From Desulfuromonadaceae bacterium (GTDB lineage Bacteria > Desulfobacterota > Desulfuromonadia > Geobacterales > Pseudopelobacteraceae): a DNA stretch of 33,808 bases. The position numbers were made by a program, and so were the translations under genes. The stretch covers positions 1 to 33,808 of the forward strand of contig JAQUIG010000029.1 of the NCBI GenBank assembly GCA_028683435.1, read 5' to 3'. Positions 15,387 to 23,251 of this stretch are shown here, piece after piece. Numbering within the stretch: position 1 is the first letter of the stretch; each line of letters opens with the position of its first letter. Below the pieces are notes generated by a model. The model had not been told where the DNA came from and did no database searches. It saw only the letters and a program-made list of their open reading frames with translations.

Positions 15387-17219
15387 TCAGTCATCGTGGA
15401 GCCCCCTCTGTACGGCCTCTGCGGTTGTCCTGTTCATCCCCGGGACAGACATGATTTCCTCCACCGTTGCCTCCTTGATACGTTGCAGGCTGCCGAAATG
15501 TTTCAGCAGCGCAGTCCGGCGTTTGGGGCCGATCCCCGGAATCGTTTCGATACCCGAGGCGAGTCCCTCTTTTCCGCGCAGTTTCCGGTGGTAGCCGATG
15601 GCAAAGCGGTGCGCTTCATCACGGATAGCCGCCAGCAGAAGCAGAGGCGCCGAGTTCTGACGGAGCAGCACCGGATTCTTCCTGCCGGGAAGGAATACCC
15701 GTTCGGCACTTTTCCGGACAGCTTGCGACACGGTCTCACGAAGAACACGGCTCTTGGCCAGCGATACCAGATCAAAACGTCCCGTCAAGCCAAGCTCGTC
15801 AAGTATCTCCCGCACGGCATTCAGCTGCCCGATCCCTCCGTCGACGACAACCAGATCGGGCACAGGGCTCTTTTCTCCACTGTCGGAGCGAAAACGACGC
15901 AGGAAAACTTCCCGCAGCATGGCAAAATCGTCCTGACCGTCAACGGTTCGGATGCGATAGCGGCGATAGTTCCCACGGTCTGCCCTGCCGGATGTGAACA
16001 CGACGCAGCTCCCGACCGAAAAACGCCCCTGAATGGTGGAGATGTCATAGCACTCGATCCTCCAGGGGGTCCTGGCTAAATGCAACCGCTGCGAGAGATC
16101 GACCAGTGTCGCCTCGACGCTCTTTTCTTTTTCATCGCGCTCCCGGCAGGCAGCCATCGCATTCTTGCCGGCCAGTGCGACCAACCCCTGTTTTGTCCCC
16201 CGCTGCGGGAGGAGCAGCGACACCTTGCCCCCCTTCAACTCTCCAAACAGTTCGGCCAACGTCAACCGCTCCTCGATATCGAGCGGGAGCAGAATCTCTT
16301 CCGGAATAAAAACTGCCCCGGTGTAATACTGTTGCAGAAAGGCTGAAATGGCGGCCGCATCGTCCAGCTCCCAGGAAACGCTGAACAGACGGCTTCCGTT
16401 AAGAATCCCGGCGCGGATGAACAGCAGGGCCAGCTCGATCCGGCTCCCGTCACGATAGAAACCGACCACGTCACTGTCCCCGCCGCGCAGCACGACTTTC
16501 TGCTTTTCGACCGTCACCTCGATCGAATGAAGCAGGTTTCTCCAGCGGGCGGCCTCTTCATAGAGCATCTGCCCGGAAGCCTCAATCATGCGCCGCTTGA
16601 ACTCGGCGACAAGCTGCCTCCCTTTCCCCTCAAGAAAGAGCATCGCTCCCTCCACCAGAACCGCGTACGCTTCCCGGGTTATCAGAGCATGGCAGGGGGC
16701 GCTGCACTGGCCGATCTGGTGGTACAGACAGGGGCGCCTGCGGGACATGCAAGTGGCAAGCGGGTAGTGTCGGAGCGGAAACATCCGGATCATCTGCCGC
16801 AGGACCTCCCGTGCCGCCGCACCCGAGGAATAGGGGCCGAAATAACGCGCCCCGTCATGGGGACGTTTGCGCACAACCGTAAAGCGCGGGAACTCCTCAC
16901 CCGGATCGAGACGCAACGAAAAATAGGTCTTGTCATCCTTGAGATCCATGTTATAGCGGGGGTGATGCCGTTTGATAAGTGTATTTTCGAGCAGCAGCGC
17001 CTCTTTCTCGGTATCGGTCAGCACGACTTCGATGTCGGCAACTTTTGCCATCAGAAATTTGACGTGGCAGCGCGAATCACCGGACTGGTTGAAATATGAG
17101 CGCACCCGCTGGCGGAGACTGCGGGCCTTGCCGACATAAATTATCTCACCGGCGAGGTCGCGCATCAGGTATACGCCGGGCGATGCCGGAAACTGCCGTA
17201 TCTTTTCTTCGAGGTTCAT
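15387..17219 (-). CDS. uvrC: Excinuclease ABC subunit C
   Basis: A 610-residue UvrC, which makes both incisions in nucleotide excision repair after UvrAB damage recognition. The GIY-YIG nuclease domain is at residues 13-90 (SPGVYLMRD, EIIYVGKARSL). A UVR motif (about 200-235) follows. The RNase H-like C-terminal nuclease domain has ECYDISTIQGRFSVGSCVVF and PDLVVVDGGIGQLN. Helix-hairpin-helix repeats close the protein (ETIPGIGPKRRTALLKHFGS and VPGMNRTTAEAV). Length is normal. AGGA lies eight bases before the ATG. It is followed by miaA with an overlap, an arrangement suggesting one transcript. Confidence 0.96.
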   Translation of the reverse strand: MNLEEKIRQFPASPGVYLMRDLAGEIIYVGKARSLRQRVRSYFNQSGDSRCHVKFLMAKVADIEVVLTDTEKEALLLENTLIKRHHPRYNMDLKDDKTYFSLRLDPGEEFPRFTVVRKRPHDGARYFGPYSSGAAAREVLRQMIRMFPLRHYPLATCMSRRRPCLYHQIGQCSAPCHALITREAYAVLVEGAMLFLEGKGRQLVAEFKRRMIEASGQMLYEEAARWRNLLHSIEVTVEKQKVVLRGGDSDVVGFYRDGSRIELALLFIRAGILNGSRLFSVSWELDDAAAISAFLQQYYTGAVFIPEEILLPLDIEERLTLAELFGELKGGKVSLLLPQRGTKQGLVALAGKNAMAACRERDEKEKSVEATLVDLSQRLHLARTPWRIECYDISTIQGRFSVGSCVVFTSGRADRGNYRRYRIRTVDGQDDFAMLREVFLRRFRSDSGEKSPVPDLVVVDGGIGQLNAVREILDELGLTGRFDLVSLAKSRVLRETVSQAVRKSAERVFLPGRKNPVLLRQNSAPLLLLAAIRDEAHRFAIGYHRKLRGKEGLASGIETIPGIGPKRRTALLKHFGSLQRIKEATVEEIMSVPGMNRTTAEAVQRGLHDD

Positions 17220-17268
17220 GGTTGTAATCCTACCTGTTTGCCTCTTGAATTGGAAGCACCTTCATTAC

Positions 17269-17306
17269 CCGGCAACTGCCTTATTACAAGGCAGTTGCCG
17301 GTTTTT
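17269..17306 (+). terminator. Rho-independent terminator upstream of amt
   Basis: A perfect 14-bp stem (17269-17282 with 17288-17301) with loop ATTAC, followed directly by TTTTT. It is oriented for plus-strand transcription but no plus-strand gene lies before it; uvrC runs the other way. It precedes the sigma-54 promoter of amt. Confidence 0.75.
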
Positions 17307-17377
17307 AAGGCAGCCAACAGTGACAATAAATCACAACAATACCCCGTATTATCGACAAGTTAGCAAAACAGAGAGAT

Positions 17378-17393
17378 TGGCCGCTTTCTTGCT
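17378..17393 (+). promoter_or_regulatory. Predicted sigma-54 (RpoN) promoter of amt
   Basis: TGGCCGCTTTCTTGCT matches the -24/-12 consensus TGGCACGNNNNTTGCW, with GG and GC in the required spacing. The amt ATG is 52 bases downstream. Expected for a nitrogen-regulated transporter activated by an NtrC-type protein; no clear NtrC site was found upstream. Confidence 0.75.
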
Positions 17394-17444
17394 TCAGCTA
17401 CAATCGCCCAGCGACGGGCAGCAGATACCAACGGGGGTATATGT

Positions 17445-18665
17445 ATGGAAACCATGTCAACGATGACAGGTCTTAAAAGTAGTGCTGATGTTCTGTTTCT
17501 TATGTTGGGCGCAGTAATGGTGTTCGCAATGCATGCCGGTTTTGCCTTCCTCGAGGTTGGCACCGTGCGTAAAAAAAACCAGGTAAATGCCCTTGTGAAG
17601 ATACTCACCGATTGGTCAGTGTCGACGGTTGTTTACTTTCTGATCGGCTTTCCGATCGCCTACGGCATCTCTTTTTTAAAACCGGCCGGAGAACTGCTCG
17701 GCGCATCTCAGGGGTACGATCTCGTCCATTTCTTCTTCCTGCTCTGCTTCGCCGCCTGTATTCCCGCCATTATTTCCGGCGGCATTGCAGAGCGGGCCAA
17801 ATTCTGGCCGCAGGTGACAGCCGGGGCCATCTTCGCCGGGATCTCCTACCCGGTCTTTGAATCGCTGATCTGGGGACAGAACTCCGCCTGGTTACAAAAG
17901 ATTTTCAAAACAATCGGCGGCGCTGAATTTCATGACTATGCAGGTTCCGTGATCGTCCATTCCATCGGCGGCTGGATCGCACTGCCGGCCGTGATCATCC
18001 TCGGTCCGCGCATGGGCCGCTACGTTCGTGGTAAATCTCACCCTGTCCTGGTCAGCAACATCCCTTTTCTCTCCCTCGGATCATGGATACTGGCGATCGG
18101 CTGGTTCGGTTTTAATGTCATGAGCGCCGGAAATCTGGAAAAGATATCCGGTCTGGTGGCGGTCAACTCGTTGATGGCAATGGTCGGCGGTGTCATCGCC
18201 GCTTTGATTGCCGGCAGGAACGACCCCGGCTTTATTCATAACGGCGCCCTGGCCGGGCTGATTGCGGTCTGTGCCGGCAGCGACATCATGCACCCGCTCG
18301 GAGCCTTTGCAGTCGGCTGTATCGCCTCGGTAATTTTTGTCTACGGCTTCCATTTTGAACAGGAGAAGCTCCAGATCGACGATGTCCTCGGAGTATGGCC
18401 GCTGCACGGCGTAATCGGCACCTGGGGAGGGATTGCCGCCGGAATTTTCGGACAGCAGTTTCTGGGTGGGGTGGGAGGAGTCAGCTTCGTTTCCCAGCTT
18501 GCGGGGAGCGTGCTTGCGGTTGTTTTCGCGTTGGCCAGCAGTCTTATCGTCTACACGATTCTTAACAAAACCGTCGGAATACGGCTCAGTCAGGAAGATG
18601 AATTTAACGGGGCCGACATTTCAATTCACCACATCGGAGCCTACCCGGAAGAGAGTATTCGCTGA
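17445..18665 (+). CDS. amt: Ammonium transporter (Amt family)
   Basis: A 406-residue Amt/MEP/Rh channel protein of the inner membrane that takes up ammonium. About eleven hydrophobic helices are visible. The twin histidines are H162 (AGSVIVHSIGGWIAL) and H321 (GVWPLHGVIGTWGG), with the recruitment aspartate D154 just before the first. AFLEVGTVRKKN near the start and IPAIISGGIAERAKFW are family signatures. GGGGGTAT stands just before the ATG at 17445; ATG at 17454 is a close alternative. A sigma-54 promoter lies upstream. No glnK/glnB gene is adjacent, unlike most bacterial amt loci. Confidence 0.95.
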   Translation: METMSTMTGLKSSADVLFLMLGAVMVFAMHAGFAFLEVGTVRKKNQVNALVKILTDWSVSTVVYFLIGFPIAYGISFLKPAGELLGASQGYDLVHFFFLLCFAACIPAIISGGIAERAKFWPQVTAGAIFAGISYPVFESLIWGQNSAWLQKIFKTIGGAEFHDYAGSVIVHSIGGWIALPAVIILGPRMGRYVRGKSHPVLVSNIPFLSLGSWILAIGWFGFNVMSAGNLEKISGLVAVNSLMAMVGGVIAALIAGRNDPGFIHNGALAGLIAVCAGSDIMHPLGAFAVGCIASVIFVYGFHFEQEKLQIDDVLGVWPLHGVIGTWGGIAAGIFGQQFLGGVGGVSFVSQLAGSVLAVVFALASSLIVYTILNKTVGIRLSQEDEFNGADISIHHIGAYPEESIR

Positions 18666-18852
18666 GATACGTTTTCAGCACCATTTTACCCGTTAAAAAC
18701 CACTTGTCATAACGGCTGCTAACGTACTGACATTCCGTTTCTTTCGTTGACAATGACGCATGGAGGTGCTACTTAGGAGGCATTTTACCTGTAACTCTGT
18801 CTGCTCTCCGTGCGCTGTCTGCTGCGTAGCCGGCCAAAAGAGGTCAATTAAC

Positions 18853-21318
18853 GTGATATTATTGAAATTATGCCGCAACACCCTCCCCCGGCTTCTGCTC
18901 ATACTGGTCATTATCTCATCTCTGGCCGTACCTCCCGCTTTTTGTCAGGAAACGGAAGATTCCCAGGTTTTTATTGCAGGATTCAACGCCTACCAGCAGA
19001 AAGATTACGCGTCATCAATCGAAAAGATGAGAGAGGTGTTAGAAAAATACCCCGATACTCCTCTCAGGGATATGGCGCTGTTCTGGCTTTCCCGTTCCTA
19101 CTACAAAGCGGGCAACCAGCGCGAGGCTGCCCGTTATCTTTCCCAACTTTCCAAAGAATACCCCGACAATCCTCTCAAAAACACCGTCGAAGACGAACTC
19201 CTCTCGCTGACGGCACGCTACGAAAAAGGGGAACAGTTGCCGGTCGGATCAACGTCGGCCACACAGGCTGATCTTCTGGCGGCTCAGGAAGCCAGGGTTA
19301 AAAAGGAGCGGGTGGCTGCTGCCATGGCTGAAGAAGCGAAGTTGACTGCCGCTGCTGAGGCAACGGCCGAAGCTGCCCGCATAGCGGCCGCCAAACAGGC
19401 TGAGGAAAAGGCTGCCGGCGAGAAGAAAGAGCTGGAGCGGGTCGCCGCCGTCAAAGCCGAACAGGATCGCCTGACTGCCGCAAAGGCAGGAGAGGCACTG
19501 AGAGCCGAAGCTGCCGCCGAAGCCTCGCGCATCGCCGGACAGAGAGCCGAATCAGCGCGCCTTGCGCAGCTGCAGGCCGAGCGGGAGCGTAAGAGTGCCG
19601 AACTTGCCGCCGCCGCGGCAGAGACCAGTCGTAGAGCAGCAGTCAAATCTGAAGAAGCCCGCCTGGCAGAGCAAAAACGCGGCGAGGATACGATCAAGAG
19701 GGCACGGGTGGCGTATCGCGAGAAGGCGATTGCCCAGTACAAAACCGTCATCGATAAATTCCCGGCATCCACGGCAGCAGCCGCCGCCGCTGAAAAACTG
19801 CGTGAGCTGGGTGTTGCTGTCGCCTTACCTGTCAAAGAGGCAGAGGCGCCTACGCCGGAGAATGCCCAGATATTGCATCTCGAAGTTGCCCAATTCGCCG
19901 GCTTTGAATTCAATCTGCCGCCTCGCCCTGATGCTTTCACCGTTGGCCGCCCGATAGCGGTTCCGTTTGAAATCATCAATCGCGGTAACGGCAGCGATTC
20001 ATTCCATCTGGAATCGGCCTTCCCTGCAGATTTCAAAGCCCGTTTTGCCGCGGCAGCCGCACCTGGAGTCGCAATAAGCCAAACGCCTCCCCTAGCACCC
20101 GGAGAAACCTTTAAAGGGGTCATCGATCTTGTCATCCCATCCGGCAGCATCGACGGCATGCGCATGACTCATCCGGTCAAAGCCTCTTCACGCCTGATGG
20201 CAGAAGCGAGCCAGTCTCGTGAAGTCCGGCTTGTCGCCTCCGCTCCTCTCCTCCGGGCGGTACTGCGGACAGAAAAGACCAGACCTCTCCCGGGTGAAAA
20301 GGTGCTGTATCGCATCGCCATCCTCAACGTCGGTTCAGCCGTGGCACAGGATGTAACCTTACTTCTTACCTTCCCGGCGCAGCTCGAGCCGCTTGACTAC
20401 ACCGCCGCCGGATTCAGACAGGAGATGAAGTCACAGCTGGTGTTAGACGGGTTGCAGGTCAAATCCGGTGAAAGTCGAGAATTCAGCGTCACCTTCCAGC
20501 TCAAGGAAGACTCCCTGGCCGGGCAGGAGTTGCTGACCCGGGCTGAACTGATCAATAACCAGCTCAAAACGTCCGCCGCCTTTGTTTCAAACACCTCCTG
20601 GGTGGAGTCGCAACGAAGCATTTCACTCCGCACCGGCTCGGACCGTTTGACTGCGATTCCGGGGCAGACGATCAATGTTCCCTTTGTGGTCACCAACAAC
20701 GGCAACGTCAGGGAAAAGTTCAGGATCGCCTCTACCGTCACCGGTGCCACAGAAGCGGTTGTTTTCAACGACCTTAACCGTGACGGCATCCGCCAGGCCG
20801 ATGAACCGGCAATCAATGAGATCGGCCCGTTGGCCCCCCGTGAAGAAGCCAGCATTGTAGTGCAGATCAATACAGCGCAAAGTGCTGCCGATGGCAGTCA
20901 GGGAGGCGTCCGGATCTCGCTTGTATCACAAGGGGATAACGCCAGTTCGGCATCAGCTTTGACGGCAATAACCTATTCGAGACCGGTTCTGAAGATGCTC
21001 ATGGCCGGACGTGATGTGCGGCCCAAACCGGGCGACGTCGCTTCATTTGATCTGACAATCACCAATAACGGCTCCAATCTTGCCCGGCTGGTAGAGTTGC
21101 AGAGCGCCTGGCCGGAGCAGCTTGAGCTGGTTGCCGCCGATCCTGCCACGAGTGCCGTCAGCAACGGAACCGTTATCTGGCGTTTCAAGGAAATGGGTGC
21201 CGGCGAAAAGCGGAACATCACGGTTTCATTCAGGGTAAAACCACTTATCGGGGTCGGCACCGCCATCCAGGTCAAAAACATCATGACCTACGAAGACCAA
21301 CTGGGGAACAGGTATTGA
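18853..21318 (+). CDS. Exported TPR / Ala-rich coiled-coil / Ig-like (DUF11-type) repeat protein
   Basis: An 821-residue exported protein. GTG at 18853 (GAGGT upstream) gives a typical signal peptide ending near residue 31; a longer frame from 18760 lacks a ribosome binding site. Residues 36-120 are tetratricopeptide repeats like those of BamD/CpoB (NAYQQKDYASSIEKMREVLEKYP). About 139-292 is a long alanine/glutamate/arginine-rich coiled coil. A further TPR unit follows (288-320). From about 340 to the end come four Ig-like beta domains of DUF11 or NEW3 type (VPFEIINRGNG, YRIAILNVGSA, VPFVVTNNGNV, DLTITNNGSNL). DLNRDGIRQADE at 640-651 is a calcium-loop motif as in SdrD B repeats. No LPXTG or transmembrane anchor is seen at the C-terminus. 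Probably periplasmic or surface-attached. Function unknown. Confidence 0.75.
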   Translation: MILLKLCRNTLPRLLLILVIISSLAVPPAFCQETEDSQVFIAGFNAYQQKDYASSIEKMREVLEKYPDTPLRDMALFWLSRSYYKAGNQREAARYLSQLSKEYPDNPLKNTVEDELLSLTARYEKGEQLPVGSTSATQADLLAAQEARVKKERVAAAMAEEAKLTAAAEATAEAARIAAAKQAEEKAAGEKKELERVAAVKAEQDRLTAAKAGEALRAEAAAEASRIAGQRAESARLAQLQAERERKSAELAAAAAETSRRAAVKSEEARLAEQKRGEDTIKRARVAYREKAIAQYKTVIDKFPASTAAAAAAEKLRELGVAVALPVKEAEAPTPENAQILHLEVAQFAGFEFNLPPRPDAFTVGRPIAVPFEIINRGNGSDSFHLESAFPADFKARFAAAAAPGVAISQTPPLAPGETFKGVIDLVIPSGSIDGMRMTHPVKASSRLMAEASQSREVRLVASAPLLRAVLRTEKTRPLPGEKVLYRIAILNVGSAVAQDVTLLLTFPAQLEPLDYTAAGFRQEMKSQLVLDGLQVKSGESREFSVTFQLKEDSLAGQELLTRAELINNQLKTSAAFVSNTSWVESQRSISLRTGSDRLTAIPGQTINVPFVVTNNGNVREKFRIASTVTGATEAVVFNDLNRDGIRQADEPAINEIGPLAPREEASIVVQINTAQSAADGSQGGVRISLVSQGDNASSASALTAITYSRPVLKMLMAGRDVRPKPGDVASFDLTITNNGSNLARLVELQSAWPEQLELVAADPATSAVSNGTVIWRFKEMGAGEKRNITVSFRVKPLIGVGTAIQVKNIMTYEDQLGNRY

Positions 21319-21319
21319 T

Positions 21320-21994
21320 ATGACACCATGCCGCAGCCGTACAATCGTCATTGCGCTCCTGACCTCCCTGACTCTGCCGGCCTGGGGTGAGCAGTATTTC
21401 CTCTATTCTCCTCACCCCGTCACCACGGATCAGCGTACCGCTTCGGCGGATGGCATCCTTGTCCGGGAGATCGTGATTCAAAAAGGTGACACTCTCTCCG
21501 GCCTGTCACGCAAGTTCAACGGGCGCGGGATGTATTTTCCCCAGATACTGCTGTTCAACTCGATAACAAACCCTGACCTGATTTATTACGGAAAGAGTCT
21601 GCGGATCCCGGTAATACAAAAGGGGCGGCCAACAGTGCCTTCACCTGTTTCGGCTTCCGCTTCCGAACTCTCCTTGAGCGGCTTGAAAACAGTCGCAAAG
21701 GGTAAAAAAAGCGCAGAGCGAAAAAGGGCTGCTGCCGCCGCTCAGGCGAAAAAATCTCCTGCACATGCCTATCCGGCCGCAGCCCCCCCCGCGTCATTGC
21801 GGCCGGTAGACAGTAAACGCCCCGCTGCAGACCAGGAACTCTTCGAGGCGGCGGCAAAGGCGTATCGCCAGGGGGATTGCCGTACCGCAATTGAACTGCT
21901 TGACCGCTATCTGGCAGCCAATCCCGGATCACCGCTGGCCGCCGATGCCAATCTGTACAAAGCCGATTGTTATCTGAAGTTGTCTGCCCAATAA
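21320..21994 (+). CDS. LysM and TPR domain envelope protein
   Basis: A 224-residue exported protein. Signal peptide at residues 1-23 (ending PAWGE). A LysM peptidoglycan-binding domain lies at about 49-97 (REIVIQKGDTLSGLSRKFNG, ending YYGKSLRIPV). A basic Ala/Pro-rich linker follows, then a TPR unit at 171-224 (AAKAYRQGDCRTAIELLDRY). It begins two bases after the preceding TPR/Ig protein's TGA, so the two are translationally linked and may work together at the cell wall. Function beyond peptidoglycan binding cannot be stated. Confidence 0.8.
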   Translation: MTPCRSRTIVIALLTSLTLPAWGEQYFLYSPHPVTTDQRTASADGILVREIVIQKGDTLSGLSRKFNGRGMYFPQILLFNSITNPDLIYYGKSLRIPVIQKGRPTVPSPVSASASELSLSGLKTVAKGKKSAERKRAAAAAQAKKSPAHAYPAAAPPASLRPVDSKRPAADQELFEAAAKAYRQGDCRTAIELLDRYLAANPGSPLAADANLYKADCYLKLSAQ

Positions 21995-22044
21995 GCCACT
22001 GTGATTCTCACATCACGTTACGCACCCTATGAGGTCCATACGCA

Positions 22045-22497
22045 ATGAAAATATCTCCACTCGACATCCAGCAGCAGCAATTCAGGGTAAAGACGTTTCG
22101 AGGCCTCGATCCTGAAGACGTTGACGCCTTTCTGCAATCCGTAGCTGGTGAAATGGAGGGGCTGCTGCGCGAAAACAGTCAGATGCAGGAGCTGCAGGCA
22201 CGCCACAACCGTGAGATGCTTGACATGGCGGAAAAGGAGCGGGAGTTGCGCGAAACACTCCTTTCTGCCCAGCGCGTGATCGAAGAGATGAAGTCAAATG
22301 CCCGTAAAGAAGCCGAGTTGATCGTTTCGGAAGCCGAGCTCAAGGGTGAACGTATCGTTGCTGACGCCGAACGGCAGTTGGGCGGGCTGAAGAGCCGGAT
22401 TGAAGAGGTCCGCCGGCAGAAAATCCAGTTCGAGATGAGCTTCAAGGGGCTGCTGGAAAGCTTCAGCCATCAACTCTCCAGCGAGGAACAGTCCTGA
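22045..22497 (+). CDS. divIVA: DivIVA domain protein
   Basis: A 150-residue DivIVA-family coiled-coil protein. The N-terminal lipid-binding motif KISPLDIQQQQFRVKTFRG and LDPEDVDAFLQSVAGEME are typical. The rest (about 35-140) is heptad-rich coiled coil. DivIVA proteins mark curved membrane at poles and septa and recruit partners. GAGGT lies upstream of the ATG at 22045. It follows the LysM-TPR gene by 50 bases in the same direction. In Desulfuromonadota its exact role is little studied. Confidence 0.9.
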   Translation: MKISPLDIQQQQFRVKTFRGLDPEDVDAFLQSVAGEMEGLLRENSQMQELQARHNREMLDMAEKERELRETLLSAQRVIEEMKSNARKEAELIVSEAELKGERIVADAERQLGGLKSRIEEVRRQKIQFEMSFKGLLESFSHQLSSEEQS

Positions 22498-22504
22498 ACT
22501 CATT

Positions 22505-22585
22505 TAGTAAGTTAGAAATTATTTCTTGCGCTTTTTGGCAAAAAAATAATTTCGTTAACGCACTTATCCAGTTTATCTGGGTTAG
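22505..22585 (+). repeat. Two-hairpin dispersed element, copy A
   Basis: An 81-bp element between divIVA and slyD that recurs at 33581-33653. Order: TAGTAA, AAGTTAGA, hairpin 1 (GAAATTATTT at 22515-22524 with AAATAATTTC at 22544-22553), the 19-base core TTCGTTAACGCACTTATCC (22551-22569), hairpin 2 (CCAG 22568-22571 with CTGG 22577-22580), then GGGTTAG. The 19-base core is identical in both copies while both stems differ in sequence yet remain paired. Not assigned to a known family; an RNA element, REP-like repeat or small non-autonomous mobile element are all possible. Confidence 0.7.
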
Positions 22586-22604
22586 TTGAAACAATTTCTA
22601 TTTT

Positions 22605-22610
22605 TATAAC
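22605..22610 (+). promoter_or_regulatory. Possible -10 element of slyD
   Basis: TATAAC lies 29 bases before the slyD ATG. The hexamer 17 bases upstream (TTAGTT, 22582-22587) is a poor -35 and overlaps the end of the two-hairpin element. Confidence 0.3.
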
Positions 22611-22639
22611 ACTGGCAAAGATACTGAGAGGATGAAACC

Positions 22640-23155
22640 ATGGCACAGGCAAAAACAGGCGACAAAGTAAAAGTTCACTACATCGGCACACTTGAAGACG
22701 GCTCCGTTTTCGACTCCTCGGAAGAGCCTGTTGAACAGACAGAGACCCATTCATGCGGGTGCGGCAGCAAAGAAAACCTCAATGACGGGTGCGGGTGCGG
22801 CGGCAGCTGCGCCACCGCCCCGATGGAGTTTGTTATCGGTGCCGGTCAGCTTATCCCTAAATTCGAAGCCGCCGTGATCGGGCTTGAGCCGGGTGGGAGC
22901 ATAACCGTTACCATTCCTGCAGATGATGCCTACGGGCAGCACGTCGAAGAGATGATGGCCATTATTGAGCGGAGTGAAATCCCGGCCGACATCAATCCCG
23001 AACCGGGTCAGCAGATGGAAGTAATTATGGAAGATGGCTCGCCACTGCCGGTATTGGTTACGAAAGTCACCGATACGTCCATTACCCTGGACGGCAACCA
23101 TCCGCTGGCGGGACGTGATCTGACGTTCACTATCCGGCTGATTGAAATTCTGTAG
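22640..23155 (+). CDS. slyD: FKBP-type peptidyl-prolyl isomerase of SlyD type with cysteine-rich insert
   Basis: A 171-residue FKBP-type prolyl isomerase with SlyD architecture: FKBP halves at about residues 1-28 and 61-92 and 145-171, and the insert-in-flap chaperone domain at about 95-142. KVHYIGTLEDGSVFDSS and MEFVIGAGQLIPKFEAAVIGL are family motifs. Unusual is a roughly 32-residue insert after residue 28, containing C39, C41, C51, C53 and C57 and H37 in CGCG-type clusters. SlyD normally carries its metal-binding Cys/His tail at the C-terminus, which is absent here. GAGAGGATG precedes the ATG. It ends at a strong bidirectional terminator. Confidence 0.9.
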   Translation: MAQAKTGDKVKVHYIGTLEDGSVFDSSEEPVEQTETHSCGCGSKENLNDGCGCGGSCATAPMEFVIGAGQLIPKFEAAVIGLEPGGSITVTIPADDAYGQHVEEMMAIIERSEIPADINPEPGQQMEVIMEDGSPLPVLVTKVTDTSITLDGNHPLAGRDLTFTIRLIEIL

Positions 23156-23186
23156 GACATATGCCAACAGCTTGATCCACACGTTA

Positions 23187-23220
23187 AAAAGGGCGCTGAC
23201 AACGATGTCAGCGCCCTTTT
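23187..23220. terminator. Bidirectional terminator after slyD
   Basis: A perfect 15-bp stem (23187-23201 with 23206-23220), loop ACGA, with A4 at its left end and T4 at its right. It lies between the convergent slyD and DUF3426 genes. Confidence 0.92.
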
Positions 23221-23251
23221 ATTCTGGATCTGAAGTCAGTTTTACCGATTA

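Noticed and set aside
18760-18852. Upstream extension of the TPR/Ig-repeat gene or a separate cysteine-rich peptide from ATG 18760
   Set aside because: No ribosome binding site before the ATG; the GTG at 18853 has GAGGT upstream and gives a standard signal peptide.
18666-18852. Riboswitch in the leader between amt and the TPR/Ig-repeat gene
   Set aside because: No match to cyclic-di-GMP (GEMM) or other riboswitch cores I know; TTGACA at 18747 has no acceptable -10 partner.
19284-20165. Long minus-strand open frame (293 codons) opposite the TPR/Ig-repeat gene
   Set aside because: Composition is Ala/Ser-rich mirror of the Ala/Glu-rich coiled-coil codons; no ribosome binding site or domain; the plus frame has signal peptide and domains.
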